From: Chara braunii
Taxonomy: Eukaryota > Streptophyta > Charophyceae > Charales > Characeae
Direction: 5' to 3'
Assembly (NCBI GenBank): GCA_003427395.1
Contig: BFEA01000448.1
Span: 1,092,431-1,156,430, forward strand
Length of the DNA: 64,000 nt
Position 1 is the first letter of the stretch. Every line of letters begins with the position of its first letter. A program made the translations under genes and the position numbers. Shown here in pieces: positions 22,500 through 34,108 of the stretch. A model generated the notes under the pieces. The model ran no database searches. It worked only from the letters and a program-made list of their open reading frames with translations, and was not told where the DNA came from.

Positions 22500-22835
22500 T
22501 ATACTTGGCCTTGTATAAATCTTGGTAAGCCACTTTCTCTACGGGAAGCGCTGCCGAAATTTCTACAAAACCAAGGAGTTAGTTAGACTTTGTCTTTTTT
22601 AAGGTCTATTTTTTTTGACTTTTTGGCTTAGTAAAAATCTGGAACAACTCCTTTTCTAAAGGGAGTGTTGCCCAAATTTTTGCTAATTCAAGGAGTTACA
22701 CAAAATTAGACTTTAAAAAGTCAAAGTCACTGTAGATTCTGAACTTAGCTTTGTATAATTTCTGGAAAGACACTTTTCCTACGGGAAGCGCTGCCGAAAT
22801 TTTCTTAGTTCAGAGGGGTTAGATAATATTTTGAC
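22500..22835. repeat. ~115-bp tandem repeat in X1, three copies
   Basis: Each copy reads TTTGTATAAAT..CTTTCTCTACGGGAAG then GCTGCCGAAATTT and ..AGGAGTTAG..GACTTTG. X2 has about five copies (48232-48835) and X3 about five (62215-62640 and 63153-63235). The middle copy here (22664) preserves the empty target of the E4 insertion in X3. Confidence 0.85.
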
Positions 22836-24369
22836 AGGTGGCGATTCTTGCAATCCACTCTATATAGAGGAAACTCTGCCAGGGTCTGCCTTTCTTTGGG
22901 CACTTGCTTAGAGGCAAACCTAGGCTTAGTTTGTAGAAGGGTCTTGGGTGAGAGTGTGTTATGAAGTTGTATTCTCCATACACTTATGACTTCAGCTTGG
23001 GGATTGGTCTGTTTTGTGTTACAGGTCTTCTTGATCGATTGATTCAGGATTCGGGCTAGATTCAGGTTGATCCTACGAGGATCGTCTTCTGTTATCACTG
23101 ATAACAGGTCGGTTGCCGATTCGTCGGTTTACGACTCAACTCCAATCCACTCTTGCCACTCAACCTAAAGGCTTTAGCCTTATGATTTGAATTGTCTTGT
23201 TGTATTTTCACTCGGACTTTATTTGAATGGTCATTTAAAGAAAAGTACTAAGTATCTTATTTTGGGGAGTTGCACAAATAGTGAGGTTTGTATGGCTAAA
23301 AGCAAGGGGTGTGAGTGTAGAGAATGGTTGAAGTTGACCCCGTGTAGTGTATGGACTTTTTGGTTGGATCTTTGATGTATTTGCAGGTATGTTTGGTGAT
23401 TCGGACTCTGGATTTGATTGCCTGTGCTCACATATATATATATATATGGCTGAGAGGAGGCCCACTGTGACTGTGAGAAGTGATCGTCCTATATCAATAA
23501 CCCTCTATATTTGATATATATATGTCTTGAGTGTTTCGCGCGGCCTATTGAGACCACGCGTAAGGGTTAAACAGATCGTGTGCTTGAGAGAAAAGGGAGA
23601 TCTTTTTTTATCCTTTGTTTTTTAGAATTTTATAGTTGGACGTTGTAGTCCGTGACAACTGTCAAAGTCAAATCCCTTGACTTATCTCCAGACCTTAGAT
23701 GATGGAGCTGTTCTCGAGGACCATAAGAGACGATTGTCACTACAGGTATGAACCTGTGTACCACCCACTCTCCGCAGGGTGCAGAAGAGGGTGTGGTCCT
23801 CAACCGCACTTGGCGGTTGTCTAGCGTCAAGACATTAACCCTCGAGGCGCGTGTCAGTCGACACTTGAGTGTCGAATGTGACCCTCGAGATTAACGAGGA
23901 TCGCATGAGTGTGGGTACTACATAGTACGTCATCATTGCGATCGCTTGTGTATGCTTGCATTGGGAATTGATATGAGTTAGTCCTGCGTCCGTGCGGTTT
24001 TAAACTAAGTCTTGCGCACGACGCCTATCTGATTTCCGCGTCAGAAAGTTATGGGATGGCTCCTAAGCTACTAAGGAACTAGGAGTGTTGTCGCGTTGTT
24101 TGTTTTGTGTTTTTCTGTATTTGTATATGTACGTCCGTATGTGTGTGTGTTTTTGTTTTTATGTTCTTAGAGTGGTGTGCGCGTGGTGTGTGGGATGCGT
24201 CCTAGTCGACCGACGACGGGTCGCGCTTGGGACTTTAGCCCCCCGATTTGCGTGCGAGTTTGATAGAGGCGTAATACCGTGCGTACCCCCTATGCTACAA
24301 CGAACGAGAAACGCCCTCGGCTGGTCCACCTCTGCGATTGCAGCTGATCAGCTTTCGTACTGTGGACTG

Positions 24370-25147
24370 NNNNNNNNNNNNNNNNNNNNNNNNNNNNNNN
24401 NNNNNNNNNNNNNNNNNNNNNNNNNNNNNNNNNNNNNNNNNNNNNNNNNNNNNNNNNNNNNNNNNNNNNNNNNNNNNNNNNNNNNNNNNNNNNNNNNNNN
24501 NNNNNNNNNNNNNNNNNNNNNNNNNNNNNNNNNNNNNNNNNNNNNNNNNNNNNNNNNNNNNNNNNNNNNNNNNNNNNNNNNNNNNNNNNNNNNNNNNNNN
24601 NNNNNNNNNNNNNNNNNNNNNNNNNNNNNNNNNNNNNNNNNNNNNNNNNNNNNNNNNNNNNNNNNNNNNNNNNNNNNNNNNNNNNNNNNNNNNNNNNNNN
24701 NNNNNNNNNNNNNNNNNNNNNNNNNNNNNNNNNNNNNNNNNNNNNNNNNNNNNNNNNNNNNNNNNNNNNNNNNNNNNNNNNNNNNNNNNNNNNNNNNNNN
24801 NNNNNNNNNNNNNNNNNNNNNNNNNNNNNNNNNNNNNNNNNNNNNNNNNNNNNNNNNNNNNNNNNNNNNNNNNNNNNNNNNNNNNNNNNNNNNNNNNNNN
24901 NNNNNNNNNNNNNNNNNNNNNNNNNNNNNNNNNNNNNNNNNNNNNNNNNNNNNNNNNNNNNNNNNNNNNNNNNNNNNNNNNNNNNNNNNNNNNNNNNNNN
25001 NNNNNNNNNNNNNNNNNNNNNNNNNNNNNNNNNNNNNNNNNNNNNNNNNNNNNNNNNNNNNNNNNNNNNNNNNNNNNNNNNNNNNNNNNNNNNNNNNNNN
25101 NNNNNNNNNNNNNNNNNNNNNNNNNNNNNNNNNNNNNNNNNNNNNNN
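24370..25147. other. Assembly gap, 778 N
   Basis: Unsequenced. Long frames spanning it consist of undetermined residues and mean nothing. The left border is the end of X1 and the right border is a (CA)n run, so the gap probably hides simple repeats. Confidence 1.
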
Positions 25148-25253
25148 ACACACACACACCACACACTAACGCACACACACACATACAAACACATACACAC
25201 ACACATACACATACACACATACACACAAACACACACACACACACATACACAAA
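25148..25253. repeat. (CA)n microsatellite
   Basis: CA and CATA repeats directly at the right edge of the N gap. Confidence 0.95.
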
Positions 25254-25281
25254 CCCTAATAGAACCCGAAAAATAAAATAC

Positions 25282-25722
25282 TTTTTTTTTTTTTTTTTTT
25301 TTAAAGGCTAATTTTTTAAGCCCAACCAATTCAATTACCTGTCAAATCTGGACAGGACAGCCTTTGAGGCCTTTTTTATTGTCATTATAGTATTACGGGG
25401 AACCCCGTAGCAGCCACATCCGTGCTCAAGCCTCCAACGAGGGAACATGCTGGAGCTGCACCCACCAGCAGGTGGGCGATACTGGCCAGGGGTCAGCCGA
25501 TAGCATCAGGACCGAGCTTCTTCGGCGGGCCAGTCACTGTGCCTCCCCTCCGGTCCCCTCCCCCTAGAAACATCAGCAGTCTCTGCTCAATGTCACTCGG
25601 GGGGACCAATGACATATCTCTAGGTGGCGGGCGCCAAGCTTGCCAGGAAGGTACCTAAGGCCAATGGGGATTGAACCCAAGACCTCCTCAATGCCACTTG
25701 CGTGCCTTACCAACCGAGCTAG
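25282..25722 (-). mobile_element. tRNA-derived SINE on the minus strand
   Basis: Read on the minus strand it starts near 25722 with an RNA polymerase III A box, TAGCTCGGTTGG (25710-25721), and a perfect B box, GGTTCAATCC (25668-25677), spaced as in a tRNA. A non-tRNA body of about 350 bases follows. It ends in an A-run (plus-strand T-run 25282-25302). Together these are the standard parts of a SINE, which is copied by another element's reverse transcriptase. I could not identify target duplications. Confidence 0.7.
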
Positions 25723-25954
25723 GCCGCTGGATTATTTTTTTATTTTTTCATTCCTTGATTGTGTCCTTATTACAAAAAATAAATAAATAAATATATATAT
25801 ATATATAAACGAAGAATACAAAGATTTGCCAACCAAAAATCCTTCCCCAAAAAACGAACTTTTTTAAAAATTTATTTTTCAATTTCTTTTCTCCACCTTT
25901 TTTGTTTTTTACTTTTTATAATTCTAAAAAACTATATTTTTCAAAAAAATAACA

Positions 25955-25989
25955 AATGGGGTTGTAGGGCTTAAAAATTCTTACAACCT

Positions 25990-25996
<7 letters not shown>
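25955..25996. repeat. Foldback hairpin, ATGGGGTTGTAGGG type
   Basis: ATGGGGTTGTAGGGCTT faces AATTCTTACAACCTTACAT, pairing imperfectly. It is beside A/T runs and a (TA)n run at 25991-26029. It belongs to the same hairpin family as 3926 and 32693. Confidence 0.6.
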
Positions 25997-26029
<33 letters not shown>

Positions 26030-26032
<3 letters not shown>

Positions 26033-27831
26033 CCCATTATTTAATTTAGGAAAAATCGTGTAAGTTCATGTCCGCGGTGCGACCGAGGCCAGCCGCAGCT
26101 GCGGAGATGAACACCGCCGCCCTTCGAGCTCGACCCCACGGACACGTCCGCGGGTGTTTCGTAGATAAAAAGGGAGGGAGACTGGTCTTTGGCCACTCGG
26201 GTATGAGCAATCTCGCTACGCCATGTACTGGCGAACCGGAGAGAGGAGGCTAGGCGGTGTAGTGGGCGCATGGCAGATAGTCTGTGTGCGCACGTGTCGA
26301 GCGTTTGTGCTATTCAGGGGTCAGTGGCCTCGTAGTGTATACCGTCCGCTTAACAGGGGGCCCGACCATGGTCCGTAGGAGCGGGTTGTATGGTACCTCC
26401 AATTTCTTTGGAGGTGGGAGCAGATGTTAGGAGAAGGGCCTACAGTGACGGTCGTACTGGACTATAGCTACGGTACACAGGACGCGAAACTAAAGGTAAA
26501 CGTAGAACGAGGAAAAGAGGAGGAAATGAGGGCGGACCATGGCTGCAGGCGGCCATTACGGAGTCCAAGGACCGCGTCGAGAGAAGATGCAGGAGGGACG
26601 GGGTCATGGACGAGGTGAAGGTGACCATGCCGTACCTGGAGGCGGAGACATCTACCGATACTGTGGAGCGGGAGCAACAACATTTGGATCGGGATACCGA
26701 AGCTGAGAGCGGCGCCAACGACTTGAACGTGGAGCCTCAGTCCTGGCATGGCCTAGACCAGTGGCGACAGGACCATCCACCCGCTAACTTGAAGCCTGTA
26801 GAGAGTGGCCCTGAGGCCAACTCACAACGATGTCGTGGCAGAAATTACTAGACTGTTGTAGGGAGGGCCAAACTTAGCATGCGAGAAGGGGATAAGCCTG
26901 CATTTTTTTGGCCGTCTGTAAGGGGTACCAACATTCTTGCACTAGTAAGTGACCGTCGCTATGCTCTGGACAGGCAGACGTGAAGAAAAATCGGCGCGCG
27001 CACTCTGGACAACTTGCTTGTGAACCATGCAGAGGGATGTCAACCATCGCGGGTGCGGAAAAGAGATATCGAAGAGGTGAGAACACAAGGGGAGGAGGAC
27101 AGTTCAGACGCGTGAATACACTCGATGAGCCTAAGCTACGGATGTTTTTTTTGGGTTGACGTCATCGCTGACGAAAAGGTTGAGAGTCACGATCAAGAGA
27201 GAGAATGAGAGAGAAAGTGGCGTACGTAAGAGAAGTCAGAGAAGAGGAAAAAGGGGTTATTTGCGTGTCTCATTTCAGTTGTCGTCAACAACCCTAAGCG
27301 AGCGTGAAGCGCTTGCCTTACGAAGGGGTTCACAATTGAGAGAGAAGGAGAAAGAGAGGACATGCATGAAGGTTGGATGGAGAGAGGGAAAGAGGTTGTC
27401 TCTGAGAATTTTGTTGACGCAACCTGCTAGTTGGGACGTCTGCAGCCCTTAAAGTGGTATGCGAGTACAGACAACATGCACAGGTTGTGGACACGCTTCT
27501 TGTTGATGTGACCACTGACTCTGAGGCAAATAGTTGAGTGGATGTCTACGAGACCGGCGTACGCTGGGAGAGAGGGGACAAAGAGCAATAAGCGATCCCA
27601 AGCGAGAGTCAACCACGGTCGAATTGGGAGAGACCAGCACGCGGAAACTGGGAGGCCAGGGCTGCTAGGCTACTAGGTACGGGAATCAGCCACGATTGAG
27701 GCCAAGAGGGAGAAAAACGATTCTGGTATGCGAGTGCAAGCGGTGCGACTCGAGGCGGTCACGCCGAGAGAGTGAGAAAGAGAGAGAGGAGAGCGAAGTG
27801 TCCTCGTCGGTTAGTGTCAGCCTTACTCATG
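26030..27831. other. Unassigned stretch
   Basis: Open frames up to about 90 codons occur (26424-26618, 26606-26851), but none has a motif I recognise. 27180-27400 is rich in GAGA. The block is cut on the right by the E2 transposon. Confidence 0.35.
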
Positions 27832-27839
27832 TCCAAGAG

Positions 27840-28219
27840 CTGCGTTGCCACTTGTATGCACCCTCGTACGAGTACGGATTCGTACTCTTGTACTCATACG
27901 CTAGGGGCCCCGCACGAGGGTTTTTTTTTTTTATTATTTTTTATCTGGTAGTGTTTTTATTTTGTTTCTCGAATTCTAATAAGAATATGAAGATGATGCT
28001 CAGTCAAATGTTGCTTGTTTTGTGCTGTTGCATCACATATGTTTTTTTCGGAATTTTTTGACGATTTTGTTTTTTTTTTGTTTTTTTTTTTCTTGCTTTT
28101 TCGTACGGGGGCGTACAAGATGTACATGTTTCCGTACAGGTTCCCGTACAGATCCCGTACAGATATTACCTGTATGTTTCGTACGGAAAGGCCCCATACG
28201 TGTACTCTATGCAACGTAG
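27840..28219. mobile_element. E2: 380-bp TIR element, GTAC arms, 8-bp TSD
   Basis: TCCAAGAG is duplicated at 27832-27839 and 28220-28227. The ends are CTGCGTTGCC and, inverted, CTACGTTGCA. GTAC occurs about four times in the left arm and eight times in the right arm, often as CGTACGG or CCGTACAG. The core (27960-28075) matches E1: GATGCTCAGTCAAATGTTG, then ATCACATATG and a T-run. No protein. Confidence 0.85.
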
Positions 28220-28227
28220 TCCAAGAG

Positions 28228-29856
28228 AAAAGTGAACAGTGAGTTTATCCCTTGCGTGAGAGGATGACAGTTGGTGGGTCAACGTTCGAGAGAGACTTTT
28301 GAGTGAAGGTGGCGAGTGTCTGCAGGACCATGAGAGGGGAGGAGGGATTTTTCCTTGGTTGACGTTAGCTTTCGACGGACTTGTCTAAGGGAGAGAACGC
28401 CATCCAGGAGAACGAGTGGGGGATGTCCCCAACGTCTACTTGTGAGAACAATGTGGCCATGGCCTTGGGAGAAGTGACTGAGAACGGCTATGGTGGTGGG
28501 ATCGGATTGTGAGGATTGAGCTGCCGTGATCAAGGCAACGGCGTAGAAGCGGAAGTGTGTGTGACTGCTTGTGCGCTTAAAAGGTCGGGGGGGGGGTCTT
28601 TCGCTAGGCGTCATATTTAGAGTTTGCCCTCTCGATGATTGCTCACCCATCGGGTGCTCCATATATGTATGGTCTTGATGAAGCTGTCTACCACGGTGCA
28701 CGGCTCCTGACCCTCTTTGACTGGTTTTAGGACAGCGGAAGTGATCAACTACTCTTCTTTGCCGTCATAGATGTGATATGCATCATCCCCTTGCCGCCTT
28801 GTTAAGATCAGCTAGGGCGGAGCATTGGCAAAAATTGAATCCCGCGTGTGACTTAGTTAAGGAGGAAGTGATCGTGCGGACGAGTGCGCAGGTTGACAAC
28901 TCAAGGAAAATCCGTTGACGTCACCTGCTTCGTTACTGGTCGATTTGTAAGAGGTCCTCAAAGATGTTATTGGGCAGGGCTACGCGGAATTCGACTAACC
29001 CTGCGATTGTTGTTTTTTTCGGTAGTGTTACTCCCTTTGTGGATCTTATCACCTGTCGAGGGTTTGGCCCTGTCTCTCGACTCTCTTTTACTGTTAAGAA
29101 AGGTTAAGATCAATATGGTTAAATGCGGATCTCGTGTCCGAGCTGACTGCAATCAGAACATGAATGTGGGTGCATTGAATGGGTGATTTACGAATGGTGT
29201 AGGTGGGAGTGGCTACTATTCCTAAGCTCGGTGGTGTTTTCCTGGAATTGATCTTGGCTGCTTTAATCCAGAGGTTGTGCCAGTCCCGGATACTATTTGA
29301 GTGTGTTTTGATGGCTTTCGGACCAACTCATCACAAATGGGGACTTGTTTTTTTTTCTTCTTTTTCAAAGGAGGTCGTTGCATGTATGAGCATACTTTTC
29401 AGTAAGTCATTCTAAGCCCCTTCTGTGAAAGTGTAAAAGCGATCGCTGCAGATTTTTCCACCTCTCTCCACCATTCAAAACCATGCTATATTGTTGGCTC
29501 GTGACAGTTTCGCGTGTGACTGAGTTAGTAAATAGATTCTTTAACTCTGACAAGTCACCTAAAAGTAAATTGACCGGTCAGCACGCTATGGATTGCTAGT
29601 ATACTTCACGCGTCTCCGTTCTGTGAATGTTCAATTAACGAATCTTCGGAAGCACGTGGAAAGAAAGTCAAAGTAGACTTTGAAATCTCGTGATCTATCT
29701 GATTGAAGACTGACCGTTGATTAAAGTGGCGAGGTTTGTGATTTTAGTCATTACTAATTGAACTTCGAAAGCATCACTCGGCCTCCCCATTTGGTGACAA
29801 CTGAGAATGATGGTTAATCTGGTCGTGTAGTTTCTGCTCGATGGAAATTAACTAAA
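28228..29856. other. Unassigned stretch right of E2
   Basis: Continuation of the host sequence interrupted by E2. The longest frames (140 codons at 28279-28701 minus, 100 codons at 28884-29186 plus) have no recognisable domain. Nothing else seen before the G2 leader begins at about 29857. Confidence 0.35.
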
Positions 29857-31208
29857 CACTAACAATTGGATGACTTGAATGTTGCGGGTGATCATGTTTC
29901 CTGCAAAACGGTTCATTGAGAAGGCCGAGTTGGATTTACATTTACTAAACCCGCTAGCCTCGAACATAGCTTGGGCTTTCCCTATGGCAAACTACATGGA
30001 TGTCTCTAACCTTCGAACTGCGGATGTTAGTGCACGAGGATGACTGTTGTGTTCGACGTTATTTCATTAGGTTGGTGAGATAGCAAATAGACATGAAAAC
30101 TCTGAACTACTGTTTTTGAAACGTAAACGGATGCTAAGTGCCTAAAACCTCGAAGAGTGTCAGTGATCCGCAATTATAATTTATTATTGTTTGGCCTCTG
30201 TTTGTTGAATCTTCAACAACAATCAGTCAAACAACTAACACTCTTATCACGAGAGATTCATATCGTTACCGGCATACCCTAACTCATAAGTGTATCTCTA
30301 TCGCCTATGCTCAGACAGTCTGTACTAATTGCTTCTAATCAGACCGGCCCATGTCAGCGACTCCTTTGCAGCACAAGACTTCCCTGAGCTCCGAGTTAGC
30401 AACGGATAGACTGAGCATATGGTAATCTCTTAACTATTTTTCTTTTGAAAAGTTAAAGAGGGCAAGCAACATCAAAAACCTCTGCACCAAATAGTTAAAT
30501 CGAGAGTTAACCACAAGCCAGGTATGAAAAGAAGACCATGGAGAATAAAGGCAACGTGGAGATGACTTGCACTCTCTATCAGGATAGAAAAGACGGCTGG
30601 GAGGAAAAGGTGATCAAAGACACTCAGCATTGCTTGGAACTAATGAGAGCGAGCGCGCTGAAAATAGTGAGGGGTCGAAATTGTACTACATATACCTTTT
30701 ACTGCCCCAGAACGGACGGAAAACTGCATAACACATTCTCGTCCATCGAAACCGTTGATCGAGCACGAAAGATCCTTTCTAACCAACAGTAAGAATGAAA
30801 GAAAGAAGTATTTCATGAAATACTTGTGTAGAACAACGAAGACGACCTGGCGGAATGAGAATCATATGGCAGCATTCAGAGACCAGATGTGAAGTAAAAT
30901 ATTTCATCAGTATTCAATCAATATTCAGTCAAAAACTCGGTACCCCAAGCTACTTGAAATCTTCAGTCAGGGTCGGTCTGCCCTTGCTCATTCCAAATCC
31001 AACTAGCTATCAACAATCCTTTCACCGTTTTTGTTAATAAGAAACCCGCACCCAGTGACTTGCTATTCATGTAACATTCAGCCATTTGAATTATCCAAGA
31101 GATTCCATCAGGGGCATCCATAATTTGGTCATTCTCATTTGACTCTGATATCACTATCAATCAGGCAGTGCGCCCTCATTAAGAGACAAGGATCAACACT
31201 GATCAATT
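29857..31208 (+). repeat. Leader or 5' LTR-like block of retroelement G2
   Basis: Second copy of 5106-6435, collinear and closely similar throughout. It ends at GATCA just before the TGGCGCCC motif at 31209. As for G1, no matching 3' copy is seen in the window. Confidence 0.5.
30538..30792 (+). CDS. 84-residue ORF, G2 copy
   Basis: Same length and ends as the ORF at 5772: MENK at the start, SNQQ at the stop. About a quarter of residues differ, spread over the whole length, and many changes are conservative or charge-neutral (D/E, R/K, I/L). No stop or frameshift, although the neighbouring gag-pol is broken. Family unknown. It lies inside the LTR-like leader, upstream of the primer-binding-like site. 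Confidence 0.5.
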   Translation: MENKGNVEMTCTLYQDRKDGWEEKVIKDTQHCLELMRASALKIVRGRNCTTYTFYCPRTDGKLHNTFSSIETVDRARKILSNQQ

Positions 31209-31223
31209 TGGCGCCCTCGTCAG
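31209..31223 (+). other. Primer-binding-site-like motif of G2
   Basis: TGGCGCCCTCGTCAG, one base different from the G1 copy at 6436, at the same place relative to the leader block. Confidence 0.4.
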
Positions 31224-31289
31224 AAAAGTTGAGACAAACCTCAACATTCATCTTTATTTATGAGTGCAATTCGATCATCTCCCGTCAGT

Positions 31290-31790
31290 GAATCGGTCTT
31301 GGCCGGTCTCAACAAGATAGCCCTCAAGGATGCTATTCAGTACCGGTATGTCAATGCAACCGTTTCAGGCAAGGGGACCTATCTATTTTTGTAGTTCCCA
31401 TTGAGTTCGCAGAGGTAACCATCGATGACATGAGACTTTATGTAAAGAAGGACAAGGAAACCCATTAGCACTTCGACTCAGTCTGGGTTTTGGCTGCCAG
31501 GTACCTTGAGGAGAGAGAGAGAGAGAGCTTGATGAGACTGGGACAAAGTTGATCCGTAGCTTTGGACCCAAGCTCTACACTGATTATCCCAAGCCTCCAG
31601 TACCTTTCACTCTCACAGATGGTTTTTGCTGGGGGGACTTGGTAGATCTAGCCAAGAGGTATATTTCTCCTGCAATGGTTGATTACAAGGCAGTGACCGA
31701 ACTGTTAGAGTTTCAACATCTCAGAAGAGGTATCTTCTCTCAGTCATATCTTCTTACTCTATGGGAGAAATTTTGTGTTATGGTTTGACT
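31290..31790 (+). pseudogene. Pre-gag module remnant of G2
   Basis: Scattered over three frames: KIALKDAIQYRYVNATVSG, then VPIEFAEVTIDDMRLYVKK, FDSVWVLAARYLEERERE, and in a third frame LVDLAKRYISPAMVDYKAV and LLEFQHLRRGIFSQSYLL. The strand ending in (L/P)YVKK and the GIF(S/P) start match G1 module 1. G2 therefore carried the same kind of pre-gag domains. Function unknown. Confidence 0.4.
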
Positions 31791-32416
31791 TCCGCATCCT
31801 AGGACTTGGATGAAAATGCTCGGAACTTCTACGCTTCAGATGGCTCTATATTCAGAGGTCACAACCTCAAAGAGTGTGGGGACATGGCTCAAGGCACAGG
31901 AAACACACAACAAAATGAGACATTGAGTGTATGGCCCAGAGGGATGAGTTAGGACTCTTGACTAGTGTTGGCCATGCTCCCTTCATGTGTATTTTCTGAG
32001 ACTACAATGACTTCTAATTTTTCCCTCATTTACCATTGTCATTGCTCGAGTCAGTCGGTCTTGCATCTTTGAGATTGTCTTTGTTTGATAATTATGCTCT
32101 CTTATGATCCTGTCGCAGTTCTCAGAACTTAAAAATTGGCAAAATTAATGCATGTATGATATACCAGAATTTTATAATAATTATTTGCATGCTTCTTTGT
32201 TGTTCGGAATCAAAATAAAAGATTCCTAAGAATGGGGACCGACGAAGACCAGAATTGAAGGGTCTCGCTCGAAGCCAGACGCACATAACAGGAAGGGATT
32301 TGTTCCAAATAATTTATTTTATTTATTGCAAACATCATTCAAAATCATGCGTGACAGCCTGTTGGCTTTCGAGTTGCCTGAAGAGACTCGACTAGAAAAA
32401 GTGCGACAAAGCGCGC
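31791..32416. other. Unassigned, partly AT-rich DNA
   Basis: No gene or repeat recognised. It separates the G2 module remnant from the minisatellite, so the G2 leader and G2 pol may be pieces of one disrupted element or of two elements. Confidence 0.35.
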
Positions 32417-32533
32417 ACAAACATACACGAGCGCGCGCACAAACACACACGAGCGCTAGCACAAACACACACGAGCGCGCGCACAAACACACATGAGCGC
32501 TCGCACAAACACACACGAGCGCGCACACACACA
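32417..32533. repeat. 22-bp minisatellite (GAGCGCGCGCACAAACACAC)
   Basis: About five units with alternating CACAC and GCGCGC segments. Small variants: GCGCTAGC, GCGCTCGC. The purine-pyrimidine alternation favours Z-DNA. Confidence 0.9.
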
Positions 32534-32562
32534 CATGCTTCATTTTTTTTTATTTTTTTTTT

Positions 32563-32622
32563 ATTCAATCACTCACTCACTCAATCAATCAATCAATCAA
32601 TCAAACAATCAAACAATCAAAC
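32563..32622. repeat. (CAAT/CACT)n microsatellite
   Basis: CACT units change into CAATCAAT and then CAATCAAA units. Confidence 0.9.
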
Positions 32623-32639
32623 AGAAGAAGAAGAATATG

Positions 32640-32730
32640 GGTTTGTACGGTTTTTTATAAATCCTAAATGAAGTCAAATTCTAAAAACAAAAATATGGGG
32701 CTGTAAGGTTTTCAAAACCCTACAACCCCA

Positions 32731-32761
<31 letters not shown>

Positions 32762-32893
32762 CACTTATTTTTCGACCCCCCCAAAAATATCCAAAATATT
32801 GGGCCGCAAACGAGGTCTGGCAGTCCCAGACAACCGACTTTTCGGCCGCGGCGACCAAATTGCCCACGGCCTAGGCCGCGGGTGTCACATAGG
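32640..32893. mobile_element. Second member of the CGGCCTAGGCCG/hairpin family
   Basis: Contains the strongest hairpin of its family: 32693-32712 pairs with 32714-32733 at 18 of 20 positions. It continues with (TA)n, a T-run, and GGCCGCGG and CGGCCTAGGCCG words at 32840-32882. It lies within the gag region of G2. No target duplication found; borders uncertain. Confidence 0.4.
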
Positions 32894-32944
32894 GGGCAAG
32901 TGGTCCAGCTCCGCCTGGTCAGATAGTGCTTTACTAAGAGCCTC

Positions 32945-33760
32945 TTGCGAGTGCAGCACCGCCAAGCTAACCAGCAGCTCAGACCCAGCCCATGGCGCTA
33001 CCTCCACCGCCCGCTCAACAAGGTTCGCAAGCTAAACTGGCTGGAGGGGGGAATCAAGGGCAGAGCAATCAAGGGAATAGAGGCAGGGGTGGCGAAACAG
33101 GAAGAGACGGAAATGGTGGAGGCCGAGGTGGCCAGTGGAATGGCCAAGGTTATTTGGACCAGGGAGGCCAAGGTAGCCTAGAAGGGGGTCAAGGATATGG
33201 GAGACCTCATTTTGATTGGCGGAACGCCATTTGTCGGCATTGCGGCAAACAAGGCCATACTTTGTGCTTCTGCCAAAAGAGGCGAGATGATGAGAGAGAT
33301 AGACTCATCTAAGCAAGTATAGAAGGTGACATATATGATCAGTTCAGAGTGTACATTGACCCAATGATTCCTTGCGGAGTAAGGGAAGAGGCTCTCAAGC
33401 CGATAACCGCGCGACAAACGTCACCAGCCATGTCCAAACTGTGGCAAGAGAAAGAGGAACCACCAATAAGGGTGGAATAGGTGGAAAGTGGTGAACAGGT
33501 AACTCAAAGGCTACAGGTCGGCGTTATAAAGGAAGAACCTATAGTCGTTGAGTCGAACGAAGATGGCGTGGATGAAGAGGCCGAATTTGCGTCGATCCTC
33601 CTGGGCAAGATGAAGGACTTGTGGGAAAAAATGGGAAGATACTAGCAAAAGTTGTAGAAATGTGCGAAGAAGTAAAGGGATGGAGGACCGATCTTCCTGA
33701 GTTTTTTCTCTACGAGTCCAGCCCAGAATCAGTGTCAGCGTGGTAGGGATACCCTGGAGG
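32945..33760 (+). pseudogene. Gag nucleocapsid and linker of retroelement G2
   Basis: The frame 32992-33312 is rich in Gly, Gln and Asn (GGGNQGQSNQGNRGRGG), a disordered RNA-binding stretch, then WRNAICRHCGKQGHTLCFCQ, a clean CX2CX4HX4C zinc knuckle at 33232-33273. After a TAA the coding pattern goes on: IYDQFRVYIDPMIPCGVREE and LWQEKEEPPIRVE, with further stops. The Gly-rich region plus this linker is what I remember of charophyte gypsy elements. Upstream gag is lost to the inserted element at 32640. Confidence 0.6.
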
Positions 33761-34108
33761 AGCGAAAGGGGGGTCGGGGCCAAGGTCCGGTATGACCTAT
33801 AGGCCTCCTACGACGCTTAGAAGGGTTGGACAGGCGGCCCAAACCAGGGGTCAGTCCATGACGAGCGTTAATCAGGAGCCTCCTCGAAAAGACTAGAGCA
33901 AGAACAAAGGAAAGAGGTTGTGGAGACTGAGGAGAACGATGAAGAAGATGAGGAAGATGAGACGTTGCGCCAAGAAGAAGACAAGAGGGCGGAGCTCGGG
34001 GCGAAGAAAAGAGGAGCCCAAGAGGAAGCTGAACCAATTCTGTGCGATGTGGCGCCAAAGAAAAAGAAGTATGTTGTTCGGCTATAGGAAGGCTTCGATG
34101 TAGAAAGA
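33761..34108 (+). other. Degenerate gag-pro linker of G2
   Basis: Purine-rich, with Glu/Lys-rich translations (KKMRKMRRCAKKKTRG). Probably the acidic linker before protease. Frameshifted. Confidence 0.35.

Larger units (their letters stand above)
18935..24369. repeat. X1: first copy of a long non-coding repeat
   Basis: Blocks in X1 recur in the same order in X2 and X3. Examples: GGTGCGGATACCCTTACAAG at 18957 and 43315; a GGGCCCT..GAGCGTCTGAAACCCC block at 21150 and 46717; GACTGGGTCAACCAAGG at 21655 and 47194; CCTAGTCGACCGACGACG at 24200 and 49766. I find no open frame shared by the copies, so the unit is not protein coding. The copy runs into the N gap. One undetermined base is at 19784. Confidence 0.75.

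Noticed and set aside
24085-25329. Long frames of 290-408 codons across 24.1-25.3 kb
   Set aside because: They are made almost wholly of undetermined residues in the N gap plus (CA)n.
28279-28701. 140-codon minus-strand frame
   Set aside because: No motif, no related copy in the window, and similar-length frames occur by chance in this GC range.
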